Shown here piece after piece: positions 43,658 to 52,533 of a stretch of DNA of 64,000 nucleotides. The DNA comes from Rikenella sp031549665. GTDB lineage: Bacteria; Bacteroidota; Bacteroidia; Bacteroidales; Rikenellaceae. The position numbers and the translations under genes were made by a program. The DNA lies in contig JAVBPJ010000008.1 in NCBI GenBank assembly GCA_031549665.1, positions 1-64,000 of the forward strand, written 5' to 3'. The notes beneath the pieces are model-generated. The model saw only the letters and a program-made list of their open reading frames with translations. It ran no database searches and was not told the origin of the DNA. Every line of letters begins with the position of its first letter. The stretch's first letter is position 1.

Positions 43658-44821
43658 GTGAAAACGAACCAGATACACCTCTTCGGCGGGATTCTTCTGA
43701 CCGCCGCGCTGATCGGCTGTTCGCCCCGCCTTGCTCCGGTATCCACTTCGGGCGTACCGGGAGGGAAAGACTCTTTCCGGAATTACACCCAATCGACCGT
43801 CCCCACCCCGCTCCGGAACACCGGGCCGGAAGACGATCGTGATGCCGCCTGGAAAGCCCTCCGCGAAGGCGCTGCGCCCGCCGCCGAAACCCCCGCCCCG
43901 GCGGCCAACCCGACTGCGGCGCAACCGACGGCCCCCGCCGTCGTCGGATACGAGGAGGCGGGTTGCGACGACGAACCGGCCGCCGCCCCCATCAGCCACA
44001 CTTTCCGGGGCAACGAGACCGAACACGTCAAGTTCTCCTACTACACTCCTTTTGCGGGAAACGGCAACCAATTCAGCGTGGTGTTGGCCGACCAGACCTT
44101 CTGCTACCCCTATCCGGGCAAGTTCCTCTCCCCCTACGGGCCGCGGGGACGCAGTTTCCACGCGGGGGTCGACATCAAAGCCCGGCCGAACGACACCATC
44201 CGCGCCGCCTTTGCCGGCACCGTGCGCCTGTCGCGCGCCTACTACGCCTACGGCAACTGCGTGGTAGTGCGGCACGACAACGGACTGGAAACCCTTTACG
44301 GCCACAACTCGCGCAACCTGGTGCGGGTGGGCGACCAGGTAAAGGCCGGTTCGCCCCTGGCGCTGGCCGGACGTACCGGACGGGCCACCACCGAACACTG
44401 CCATTTCGAGGTGCGCATCCAGGGACAACACATCAATCCGGCCCTGCTGCTCGACTGCCAGAACCAATGCCTGCGGCCGGGCACGCTGGTGGTAACCCGC
44501 AGCGGCGACCGCATCACCGCCTCGAACCGCTCGGCCAGCCTCGACGGCGCTCCCGCTTCGAAACCCCTTTACGTGGCCGCCAGCGAACCCGTTGCCGCCA
44601 CCCCCGCGGCGAAACCTTCGGCAACGGCCGCCAAGTCCGCCGCAAAACCGGCCGCGAAGCCCGCCGCAGCCGGCTCGTCCAACATCCACACCGTGGTGAG
44701 CGGCGACACGCTCACCTCCATCGCCCGCCGCTACGGCACCACCATCGAAAAGCTGTGCCAGCTCAATCAGATCGGCCGCGACGACATCCTGTCGCTGGGC
44801 AAGAAACTAAGAGTACGCTAA
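43658..44821 (+). CDS. M23 metallopeptidase lipoprotein with LysM domain
   Basis: 387 aa from a GTG start. Lipoprotein signal (GGILLTAALIGCS, lipobox Cys near residue 22), an Ala/Pro-rich linker, an M23 domain (SFHAGVDIKARPNDTI, LYGHNSRNLVRVG, TEHCHFEVRIQG) with all metal ligands, an Ala/Lys-rich linker and a C-terminal LysM peptidoglycan-binding domain (HTVVSGDTLTSIARRYGTT, LSLGKKLRV). Likely an outer-membrane-anchored peptidoglycan endopeptidase (NlpD-like). The GTG is kept because it is the only start that preserves the signal peptide. Confidence 0.9.
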   Translation: MKTNQIHLFGGILLTAALIGCSPRLAPVSTSGVPGGKDSFRNYTQSTVPTPLRNTGPEDDRDAAWKALREGAAPAAETPAPAANPTAAQPTAPAVVGYEEAGCDDEPAAAPISHTFRGNETEHVKFSYYTPFAGNGNQFSVVLADQTFCYPYPGKFLSPYGPRGRSFHAGVDIKARPNDTIRAAFAGTVRLSRAYYAYGNCVVVRHDNGLETLYGHNSRNLVRVGDQVKAGSPLALAGRTGRATTEHCHFEVRIQGQHINPALLLDCQNQCLRPGTLVVTRSGDRITASNRSASLDGAPASKPLYVAASEPVAATPAAKPSATAAKSAAKPAAKPAAAGSSNIHTVVSGDTLTSIARRYGTTIEKLCQLNQIGRDDILSLGKKLRVR

Positions 44822-44848
44822 GGCGGCACAGCGGGTCGTTTATTTGCT

Positions 44849-44856
44849 TACCTTTG
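44849..44856 (+). promoter_or_regulatory. -7 box TACCTTTG for the MoxR/Bat operon
   Basis: Perfect TAnnTTTG, 41 bp before the MoxR-family ATG. The only promoter candidate seen for the nine-gene run that ends with recR. Confidence 0.6.
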
Positions 44857-44897
44857 TGAGTCGAACCATACTAGAATCCTAACGCAACGCATCCCCT

Positions 44898-45896
44898 ATG
44901 AGCGAAACCGTAAACATCAAGGAACTGAACGAACGGATCGAAAAGCAGAGCGCCTTTGTGAGCCTGCTCGAAACCGAAATGGGCAAAGTGATCGTCGGAC
45001 AAAAACACCTGGTGGAGAGTCTGCTGATCGGTCTGCTGTCAGACGGGCACATCCTGCTGGAAGGAGTTCCCGGACTGGCCAAGACCCTTGCCATCAACAC
45101 GCTGGCCGACGCCATCGACGCCAAATTCGCCCGCATCCAATTCACCCCCGACCTGCTACCGGCCGACCTGACCGGAACGATGATCTACAGCCAAAAGAAA
45201 GAAGAGTTCACCGTCAAGCTGGGCCCCATCTTCGCCAACTTTATCCTGGCCGACGAAATCAACCGCTCGCCCGCCAAGGTGCAGTCAGCCCTGCTCGAAG
45301 CCATGCAGGAGCATCAGGTAACCCTGGGCGAGAAGACCCACCCGCTGCCCGCGCCTTTCCTGGTAATGGCCACCCAAAACCCCATCGAACAGGAGGGGAC
45401 CTACCCCCTGCCCGAAGCGCAGGTCGACCGTTTTATGCTCAAAGTGAAGATCACCTACCCCAAAAAAGAGGAGGAGAAACTGATCATCCGCCAGAACATG
45501 CTGGGCGACCGCTTTCCGAAAGCCCAAAAGGTGGTTACCCCCGAACAGATCATCGAAGCCCGCAAGGTAGTGAACGAGGTCTACATGGACGAAAAGATCG
45601 AACGTTACATCGTCGACATCGTTTTCGCCACCCGCGAACCGGAGAGCTACGGACTGGGCCGCCTGTCGAACCTGATCGGGTACGGCTGTTCGCCCCGCGC
45701 CTCGATCGCGCTGGCCAAAGCCTCCAAAGCCTACGCCTTTATCAAGCGGCGCGGCTACGTGATCCCCGAGGACGTGCGGGCCGTCTGTCCCGACGTGATG
45801 CGCCACCGGATCGGCCTGACCTACGAAGCCGAAGCCGAGAACGTTACCTCGGAAGACATCATCACCGAAATCCTGAACACCGTCGAAGTTCCTTAA
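44898..45896 (+). CDS. MoxR family AAA+ ATPase
   Basis: 332 aa. Walker A GVPGLAKT near residue 57, Walker B ILADEINRSPAKVQSALLEAMQE near 115, sensor LVMATQNPIEQEGTYPLPEAQVDRFMLK near 155. MoxR AAA+ proteins act with von Willebrand factor A (vWA) proteins as chaperones for maturation or metal insertion. First gene of the Bat operon, 12 nt before the DUF58 gene. Confidence 0.93.
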   Translation: MSETVNIKELNERIEKQSAFVSLLETEMGKVIVGQKHLVESLLIGLLSDGHILLEGVPGLAKTLAINTLADAIDAKFARIQFTPDLLPADLTGTMIYSQKKEEFTVKLGPIFANFILADEINRSPAKVQSALLEAMQEHQVTLGEKTHPLPAPFLVMATQNPIEQEGTYPLPEAQVDRFMLKVKITYPKKEEEKLIIRQNMLGDRFPKAQKVVTPEQIIEARKVVNEVYMDEKIERYIVDIVFATREPESYGLGRLSNLIGYGCSPRASIALAKASKAYAFIKRRGYVIPEDVRAVCPDVMRHRIGLTYEAEAENVTSEDIITEILNTVEVP

Positions 45897-45908
45897 CCGC
45901 TCCTTCCA

Positions 45909-46796
45909 ATGGACGAGGACATTCTGAAAAAGGTACGGAAGATCGAGATCAAGACGCGCGGTCTGTCGAACGACATCTTTGCCGGCAAGTACCACAGCGC
46001 CTTCAAGGGGCGCGGTATGGCCTTCAGCGAAGTGCGCGAATACCGCGTGGGCGACGACGTGCGCGACATCGACTGGAACGTAACGGCACGCAACAGCAAA
46101 GCCTATATCAAGGTGTACGAAGAGGAGCGCGAACTCACCATGATGCTGTTGGTGGACGTGAGCGGATCGCGCCTGTTCGGCACCCGGGAACGCTGGAAAA
46201 AGACCCTGGTGACCGAAATTTCGGCCGTGCTGGCCTTTTCGGCCGCACAGAACAACGACAAAATCGGCTGCATCTTCTTTTCGGACCGCATCGAAAAATA
46301 CATCCCTCCCAAAAAAGGACGGCAACACGTGCTGCGGATCATCAGCGACCTGATCGAATTCGAACCCGAGGGCCGCGGCACCGACATCAACGGCGCGCTG
46401 CGTTTTTTTTCGAACGTGGTCAAAAAACGCTGTACCGCTTTCCTGCTGACCGACTTTATGGACACCCAGCGGGTGGATGACGGCCTGCAAGTGAGGTTCG
46501 AGGAGGCGCTGAAGATCGCCGCATCGCGCCACGACCTGGTGGGACTGCGCATCTACGACCGCCGCGAGGGCGAACTGCCCAACGTCGGGATCGTCGAACT
46601 GCAAGACAATGAACAAGGCACCAAAGCGTGGGTCGACACCGCCTCGCGCCGCGTGCGCGAAGCCTACGCCGACCACTGGAAACAACTGGGGGGGGCCATC
46701 ACTTCGGCCCTCGCCAAATGCCGCATCGACCACATAGCCATCGCCACCGACGAAGACTACGTGGCCGCCCTGATCCGACTTTTCACCCTGCGATAA
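45909..46796 (+). CDS. DUF58 domain protein of the Bat operon
   Basis: 295 aa, cytoplasmic, no signal peptide. DUF58 landmarks: GKYHSAFKGRGMAFSEVREYRVGDDVRDIDWNVTARNSK (read as consecutive parts GKYHSAFKGRGMAF, EVREYRVGDDVRDIDWN), then a vWA-like half with LLVDVSGSRLFGT (D-x-S-G-S). A standard partner of MoxR, thought to be its substrate or adaptor. Four nucleotides separate it from the next gene. Confidence 0.9.
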   Translation: MDEDILKKVRKIEIKTRGLSNDIFAGKYHSAFKGRGMAFSEVREYRVGDDVRDIDWNVTARNSKAYIKVYEEERELTMMLLVDVSGSRLFGTRERWKKTLVTEISAVLAFSAAQNNDKIGCIFFSDRIEKYIPPKKGRQHVLRIISDLIEFEPEGRGTDINGALRFFSNVVKKRCTAFLLTDFMDTQRVDDGLQVRFEEALKIAASRHDLVGLRIYDRREGELPNVGIVELQDNEQGTKAWVDTASRRVREAYADHWKQLGGAITSALAKCRIDHIAIATDEDYVAALIRLFTLR

Positions 46797-46800
46797 ACGT

Positions 46801-47763
46801 ATGCTGCGAAACAACCTCCTGCTCGGTTTGATCCTGCTCGGTGCCGGCGCCCTCGCGCGGGCCGCCGAGCCGCCCTCGGTATCGGTGCGGTTCGTGCCCG
46901 ACACCATCCTGATCGGCGATCCCGTGATCCTCGAGATCGACATCCGCAAAGAACTGGGGCAGGAGATCGAACTTCCCCGTTTCGAAAAAGACCAGCTGAC
47001 CGACCAGATCGAGATGCTCGGCATCGAGGGGGTCGACACCCTGCGGGCCGAGGGAAAACAGGTGGAACTGCGGGTGAAATACCGACTCACCTGTTTCGAC
47101 AGCGGCGTACACCGCCTCACCGGATTCCCCGTCGTATACCAGGACGGGAGCCGCCGCGACACCCTGCGCTCGGGCGATTCGCTGCAACTGGTGGTCCAAA
47201 CTTTCGAGATCGACACCCTCAAGCAAACCATCGCCGACATCAAGCAACCCCTGCACAAACCCTTCGAGTGGATCGAGATCAAAGACCAACTGCTGTGGGG
47301 AGGCGTCGGCGTGGCCGTGCTTGCCGTGGCCATCTATTTCGCCATTCGCCTGTGGCGCCGCCGCAAACGGAGGGAAGCCCCCCAACACCGCATTCCGCCG
47401 CACGTTCTGGCCATCCGGGCGCTCGAAAAGCTGCACAGCAAAAAGCTGTGGCAAAACGGACGGCCCAAGGAGTACTACTCGCAACTGGCCGACATTGTGC
47501 GGGTGTACATCGAGGGACGCTACGGCGTGAACGCCATGGAGATGACCTCGGATCAGATTCTGGAAGCCCTGGACGGATTCAACAACGCGCGCCTGCTCGA
47601 CAAGCTGCGCGAACTGTTCCGGCTGGCCGACCTGGTGAAATTCGCCAAGTTCGCCCCCGATCCCGAAGAGAACGAACAGGCCTACTTCGACGCCTACTTC
47701 TACGTGGAAGAGACCAAAGAGACGATCGATGCGATCGAGGAAGGAGGCCCCAAAAATGCGTAA
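46801..47763 (+). CDS. Membrane protein of the Bat operon (DUF4381/BatD-like)
   Basis: 320 aa. Signal peptide (LLLGLILLGAGALARAAEP), a periplasmic beta-sandwich-like domain (PDTILIGDPVILEIDIRKELGQEIELP), a single membrane helix at about residue 160 (LLWGGVGVAVLAVAIYFAIRLW), and a cytoplasmic part rich in basic residues (RRRKRREAPQHRI, ALEKLHSKKLW). Typical of the small BatD-related protein between DUF58 and the vWA genes. Role unknown; probably part of the inner-membrane Bat complex. Overlaps the next gene by 8 nt. Confidence 0.75.
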   Translation: MLRNNLLLGLILLGAGALARAAEPPSVSVRFVPDTILIGDPVILEIDIRKELGQEIELPRFEKDQLTDQIEMLGIEGVDTLRAEGKQVELRVKYRLTCFDSGVHRLTGFPVVYQDGSRRDTLRSGDSLQLVVQTFEIDTLKQTIADIKQPLHKPFEWIEIKDQLLWGGVGVAVLAVAIYFAIRLWRRRKRREAPQHRIPPHVLAIRALEKLHSKKLWQNGRPKEYYSQLADIVRVYIEGRYGVNAMEMTSDQILEALDGFNNARLLDKLRELFRLADLVKFAKFAPDPEENEQAYFDAYFYVEETKETIDAIEEGGPKNA

Positions 47764-48517
47764 CGCCATCGGACTGTTCGCCCTTGCGCTCGTGCTGAGT
47801 CCGCTTTCGGGGGCCGCCCAGCAGGAGAACGCGTTCATCCGCCGGGGGAACGAAGCCTACTCGCGCGGACACTACCCCGAAGCCGAAGTGGAGTACCGCC
47901 GCGCGCTCGAACACAAAATGCAGTCGTACGAAGCCAACTTCAACCTGGCCGACGCCCAGTACAAACAGGAGCGCTACCAGGACGCCGAAGCGGCCTACCA
48001 GAAGCTGACCCAGGACAACAGCAACCCCGCCGCGCAAGCCTCGGCCTTTTACAACCTGGGGAACACCTACTTCAAACAGCGCAAATTCGACCAGGCGATC
48101 GAAGCCTACAAAAATTCGCTGCGGATCAACCCCATGGACCGCGAAGCCAAGTTCAACCTGGCCTACGCCCAAAAGATGAAAGAGGATCAGCAAAAGGATC
48201 AGAACAACGACCAAAACAAGCAGAACCAGAACAACCCCAACCAGCCCCCGCCCGATCCGAAGCAAGACCCGAAACAGGATCCCAAACAAGATCCCGATAA
48301 GGACAACCAGGATCCGAACAAAGACCCCAACAAAACTCCGGACAAGCAGGACCCGAATAAAAACCCCGACGACCCCAACGGGCAGCCCCCGCCGCCCTCG
48401 AGCGCCGAGAGCCAGCAAATGCTGAACGCCATTCAGGCCGGCGAAGACAACACCCGCAAAAAGGTGGACGCACAGCGCGCCGCCGTACTCGGCTCGAAGG
48501 CCGGAAACCAGTGGTAA
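47756..48517 (+). CDS. batC: TPR protein of the Bat operon (BatC-like)
   Basis: 253 aa. Signal peptide (MRNAIGLFALALVLSPLSGAAQ), then about three tetratricopeptide repeats (GNEAYSRGHYPEAEVEYRRAL, NLADAQYKQERYQDAEAAYQ, YNLGNTYFKQRKFDQAIEAY; each within 21 aa and read separately) to residue ~140. The rest is a Gln/Asn/Asp/Lys/Pro-rich disordered region with DPKQDPKQD-type repeats (48256-48400). Here it precedes the vWA genes rather than following batB. Start ATG at 47756 overlaps the preceding stop (ATGCGTAA). Confidence 0.78.
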   Translation: MRNAIGLFALALVLSPLSGAAQQENAFIRRGNEAYSRGHYPEAEVEYRRALEHKMQSYEANFNLADAQYKQERYQDAEAAYQKLTQDNSNPAAQASAFYNLGNTYFKQRKFDQAIEAYKNSLRINPMDREAKFNLAYAQKMKEDQQKDQNNDQNKQNQNNPNQPPPDPKQDPKQDPKQDPDKDNQDPNKDPNKTPDKQDPNKNPDDPNGQPPPPSSAESQQMLNAIQAGEDNTRKKVDAQRAAVLGSKAGNQW

Positions 48518-48633
48518 CCCCGCCGCCGTTTCTTACCTGACCCGCCCACCCGCCGAACCCGCCCGCCGAAACGCTCGAAACGCCGACCGAAGAACCGACC
48601 CATAAAAGACCCGCACGCACGACCCCCGAAAAG

Positions 48634-49632
48634 ATGACCGATATCGTCCGTTTTGCCAACCCGCACCTGTTTTGGCTGCTCGCATTGATCCCGCTGATGG
48701 TGGGATACTACCTCTACCGTACGCGGCAGGGGCGCGCGGCCATTCACGTTTCGTCGATCGACGGGGTTTCGGGCAACGTAAAAACCTACCGCTACTGGCT
48801 GCGGCACACTCCGCTGGTGTTGCGTTGCCTGGCGGTGGGGCTGATTACGGTGTGCCTGGCCCGTCCGCAGCGCTCCGAAAGCCACTCGCAGACCGACGCC
48901 GAGGGAATCGACATCGTCATTTCGCTCGACATATCGAGTTCGATGCTCGCCCGCGACTTCACCCCCGACCGGCTGGAGGCGGCCAAAGACGTCGCCTCGA
49001 AGTTCATCCTCGACCGCCCCTACGACCGCATCGGGCTGGTGGTCTTTGCCGGAGAAAGTTTCACCCAGTCGCCCCTGACCACCGACCACCTGTCGCTCAT
49101 CAACCTGATGCAACAGGTACACAGCGGCATGATCGACGACGGCACGGCCATCGGCAACGGACTGGCCACGGCCGTCAACCGGCTCAAGGAGAGCAACTCG
49201 CCGGGCAAAGTGGTGATTCTGCTCACCGACGGCGTGAACAACAGCGGCCAGATCGACCCCCGCAGCGCCGCGCAAATCGCCAAAGAGTACGGAATCCGTG
49301 TCTACACCGTCGGCGTGGGCACACAGGGAGTGGCCCCCTACCCCACCCTCAACCCCTGGGGCGGGGTGTCGTTCACCCAGCAAAAAGTCGAGATCGACGA
49401 GGCCATGTTGACCGACATCTCGAAACAGACCGGCGGACGCTACTTCCGGGCCACCGACAACACCAAGCTGGCCGAAATCTACGCCGAGATCGACCAGCTG
49501 GAAAAGGCCAAGGTCGAGATCGAAAGCTTTACCCGTTACACCGAAGCCTACCACCCGTTCCTGCTGCTGGCCCTGCTGCTGGGCGTGTGCGAGCTGCTGT
49601 GCCGGTACCTGTTCTTACGCCAAATTCCGTAG
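48634..49632 (+). CDS. batA: vWA-domain membrane protein BatA
   Basis: 332 aa. N-terminal membrane segments (LFWLLALIPLMVGYYLY and VLRCLAVGLITVCLAR), a vWA domain with MIDAS D99-x-S101-x-S103 in SLDISSSMLARDF, and a C-terminal membrane helix (FLLLALLLGVCELLCRYLFL). Bat proteins are implicated in aerotolerance and stress survival in Bacteroides. A 116-bp gap separates it from the TPR gene; I see no clear promoter there. Confidence 0.9.
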   Translation: MTDIVRFANPHLFWLLALIPLMVGYYLYRTRQGRAAIHVSSIDGVSGNVKTYRYWLRHTPLVLRCLAVGLITVCLARPQRSESHSQTDAEGIDIVISLDISSSMLARDFTPDRLEAAKDVASKFILDRPYDRIGLVVFAGESFTQSPLTTDHLSLINLMQQVHSGMIDDGTAIGNGLATAVNRLKESNSPGKVVILLTDGVNNSGQIDPRSAAQIAKEYGIRVYTVGVGTQGVAPYPTLNPWGGVSFTQQKVEIDEAMLTDISKQTGGRYFRATDNTKLAEIYAEIDQLEKAKVEIESFTRYTEAYHPFLLLALLLGVCELLCRYLFLRQIP

Positions 49633-49635
49633 ACG

Positions 49636-50652
49636 ATGTTCCGATTCGCCCATCCCGAATACCTTTGGTTGCTGCCGCTGCTGATCGCACTGGCCGCGGG
49701 AGTCTTCTACCTGTACCGCAAGGCGCAGCGCCGCCGGCTGGCCCGTTTTGGAGATTGGGAAGTGATCCGCCCGCTGATCCCCGAGGCATCGCCGCGCCGC
49801 GTACGCAATAAATTCGTGCTCTTCGGGTCGTCGCTCGCGCTGATGATCGTCGCCCTGGCCCAGCCCCAATTCGGCGCCAAGTTGCACGAAGTCAAACGCG
49901 AAGGGGTCGAAATCATGCTGGTGGTCGACGTTTCGAACAGCATGCTGGCCGAAGACTTCGCCCCCAGCCGGCTGGAACGCACCAAGAACGCCATCCGCCG
50001 GTTGGTGGAACAACTGGACAAAGACCGCGTGGGGATGGTGGTGTTCGCCGGAGAAGCCTACATACAACTGCCCATCACCTCGGACTACATCTCGGCCAAG
50101 GGATTCATCGACGGCCTCTCGCCCAGCCTGGTCCCCGTGCAGGGAACCTCCATCGGGCGGGCCATTGAACTCGGCACGCGCTCGTTCTCGGAACAGAGTC
50201 AGCAAAGCCGGGCCATGATCCTGATTACCGACGGCGAAAGCCACGACGACGATCCGCTGGCCGCCGCCCAGGCCGCCAAAGAGGCCGGCGTGGTGATCTA
50301 CACCATCGGGATGGGAACCCCCGCGGGCGCACCCATCAGCATCGGCGGCGAATTCATCAAGGACAGCACCGGACAGATCGTCGTGTCGAAACTCGACGAG
50401 GAACTCCTCCAACAAATCGCCGTACTGACCGGCGGCGGCTACATCCGCGCATCGGAACAGTCCGTGGGGCTGAACGAGATACTCAACCAAATCAAAGCCA
50501 TGGAGAAGAAAGAGTTCTCCTCGATGGCCTTTGCCGAATACAACGACCAGTTCCACTACCTGTTGGGCATCGCCCTGGTGCTGCTGCTGGTGGAATTTTT
50601 GATCCTCGATCGCAAAAATCGCTGGCTGTCAAAGATTTCGATTTTTAAGTAA
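49636..50652 (+). CDS. batB: vWA-domain membrane protein BatB
   Basis: 338 aa, paralogue of the preceding gene. Membrane helices at both ends (WLLPLLIALAAGVFYLY, SLALMIVALA, and YLLGIALVLLLVEFLIL), MIDAS D98-x-S100-x-S102 in VVDVSNSMLAEDFAPSRLER. Three nucleotides after batA. Probably pairs with BatA in an inner-membrane complex tied to MoxR. Confidence 0.9.
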   Translation: MFRFAHPEYLWLLPLLIALAAGVFYLYRKAQRRRLARFGDWEVIRPLIPEASPRRVRNKFVLFGSSLALMIVALAQPQFGAKLHEVKREGVEIMLVVDVSNSMLAEDFAPSRLERTKNAIRRLVEQLDKDRVGMVVFAGEAYIQLPITSDYISAKGFIDGLSPSLVPVQGTSIGRAIELGTRSFSEQSQQSRAMILITDGESHDDDPLAAAQAAKEAGVVIYTIGMGTPAGAPISIGGEFIKDSTGQIVVSKLDEELLQQIAVLTGGGYIRASEQSVGLNEILNQIKAMEKKEFSSMAFAEYNDQFHYLLGIALVLLLVEFLILDRKNRWLSKISIFK

Positions 50653-50667
50653 GACCCCATCGTTTCC

Positions 50668-52527
50668 ATGTTACACCGATTTTTGAACAACCTCTTTCGC
50701 CCGCTCCTGTTCCTGCTCGTTGCAGGGGCCGTGGGACAGGTACGGGCGCAGTCTTTCGAGATCAAGTCGCCCCTGGTGGTTTCGCAGGGCGAGCAATTTT
50801 TGGTCGAACTGGTGGCCACCAGCAAGGACGGCAAAGTCGAAGGATTCAAGCCCCCCGTATTCTCGGGCGGGCTGACGGTCATCGTGGGCCCGACGGTATC
50901 GACCGGATGGAGCTTTTCGAGTTCGTCGACCGGAGGCCAGCAGAGCCAAAGCACCAATACCTTCAGTTACCTGCTGCAAGCCTCGACGCTCGGCAAACAG
51001 ACCATTTCGTCGGCATCGATCACCATCGACGGGCGCGGCTACTCTTCGAAAGCCATCGCCATCGAGTGCGTATCGGGCGGAGCGGCCGGAGGACGGCGCC
51101 CGGGAACGCAGCAAGGCGGCTCGAACGGCCAAGCCCAATCGGCCCTGGCCGCCGACGACCTGATGCTGCGCATGGAGGTGAACAAAACCTCGGTCTACCG
51201 CGGCGAACCGGTGGTGGCCTCGATGAAAATATACACCCGCGTGGGGATCGAGGGCTTTGAAAGCCCGAAATTCCCCGCCCTGAACGGTTTCTTCGCCCAG
51301 GAGATCGACGTCAGCCACCAGGACCCCATCCGCGAAGTGGTCGGCGGCAAAGAGTACACCTCGAAAGTGTTGCGCCAGTGGGTGCTCTACCCCCAACGGG
51401 CCGGAACCCTCGAAGTGGAACAGGCCGAATACACCGCCCTGGCCCAGGTGGTTTCGCGCAACCAAAGCGGGAACAACGACTTCGACCTGTTTTTCGGCGG
51501 CGGAGCGCAAGTGCGTACCGTATCGCGCAGGCTGAGCACCACCCCCGTCAGGGTGCAGGTCAAAGAGCTGCCTCAACCCGCTCCGGCCGGATTCACCGGC
51601 GCCGTGGGGCAGTTCAAGATAGAGGCGCTCAGCTCGGGCGACCGTTTTTCGGCCAACAGCGCCGGATCGATCACCCTGCGGCTCAGTGGAACCGGCAACT
51701 TCGCCCTGATCGAAGCGCCCAAAATCACCCTGCCGATCGCCTTTGAACAGTACGACACGAAAAAACAGGAACACCTGACCCTCACCCCCAACGGAGCCAG
51801 CGGACAGCGGGTGTACGAATACCCCTTCATCGCCCGGGCCGAGGGAACCTACAACCTGCCGCCGGTGGAGTTCTCCTACTTCGACCCCTCGACCGGCCGC
51901 TACAACACCCTGATTACCCAGCGCTTCGACTTCGAAATCCTGCACGACGACAACCCGGGCGGCACCGGTTCGGTGTCGATGCTTTCGGGCGTTACCAAGG
52001 AAGACCTCAAGCTGCTGGGGCAGGACATTCGCTACATCCGGTCGGGCAGCCCCGGCCTGCATCCGCGCGGCAACCTGTTTTTGTGGTCGTGGGGCTGGTG
52101 GGCGCTGCTGCTCGTGCTGCTGGGGGCTTTCGCAGCCGCCCTGCGGCTGTTGCAACGGCGCATCCGCGAACGGGCCGACCTGACCAAACAAAAAACCAAA
52201 AAAGCCAACCGCGTAGCCCTGAAACGGCTCAAAAAAGCCAAAGGCCACATGCATGCCGGCAGCGAAAGCGCCTTCTTCGAAGAGCTGCTGCGCGCCCTGT
52301 GGGGGTATGTCGGCGACAAACTCACCATCGAAGTGGCCCACCTGAACAAGGAACGGATCCGCACCGAACTGGCCGGACGGGGCATCGCCGACGACGAATG
52401 CGAGACCCTGCTGACGCTGATCTCCGAGTGCGAGTTCGCCCAATACTCGCCCGCCGCAGGCATCGGCATGGAAAGCGCCTACACCGAAGCGCTGGAACTG
52501 ATCGGCCGTTTCGAATCAAAATTGTAG
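50668..52527 (+). CDS. batD: BatD family protein
   Basis: 619 aa. Signal peptide (PLLFLLVAGAVGQVRAQS), several periplasmic beta-sandwich domains (KSPLVVSQGEQFLVELVATS; MEVNKTSVYRGEPVVASMKIY; repeated pattern), a single membrane helix near residue 470-490 (WWALLLVLLGAFAAALRLL), and a ~120-residue cytoplasmic tail with basic coiled coil (QKTKKANRVALKRLKKAKGH). Standard BatD architecture (oxygen-tolerance family). Fifteen nt after batB, six before batE. Confidence 0.88.
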   Translation: MLHRFLNNLFRPLLFLLVAGAVGQVRAQSFEIKSPLVVSQGEQFLVELVATSKDGKVEGFKPPVFSGGLTVIVGPTVSTGWSFSSSSTGGQQSQSTNTFSYLLQASTLGKQTISSASITIDGRGYSSKAIAIECVSGGAAGGRRPGTQQGGSNGQAQSALAADDLMLRMEVNKTSVYRGEPVVASMKIYTRVGIEGFESPKFPALNGFFAQEIDVSHQDPIREVVGGKEYTSKVLRQWVLYPQRAGTLEVEQAEYTALAQVVSRNQSGNNDFDLFFGGGAQVRTVSRRLSTTPVRVQVKELPQPAPAGFTGAVGQFKIEALSSGDRFSANSAGSITLRLSGTGNFALIEAPKITLPIAFEQYDTKKQEHLTLTPNGASGQRVYEYPFIARAEGTYNLPPVEFSYFDPSTGRYNTLITQRFDFEILHDDNPGGTGSVSMLSGVTKEDLKLLGQDIRYIRSGSPGLHPRGNLFLWSWGWWALLLVLLGAFAAALRLLQRRIRERADLTKQKTKKANRVALKRLKKAKGHMHAGSESAFFEELLRALWGYVGDKLTIEVAHLNKERIRTELAGRGIADDECETLLTLISECEFAQYSPAAGIGMESAYTEALELIGRFESKL

Positions 52528-52533
52528 CTCCCC

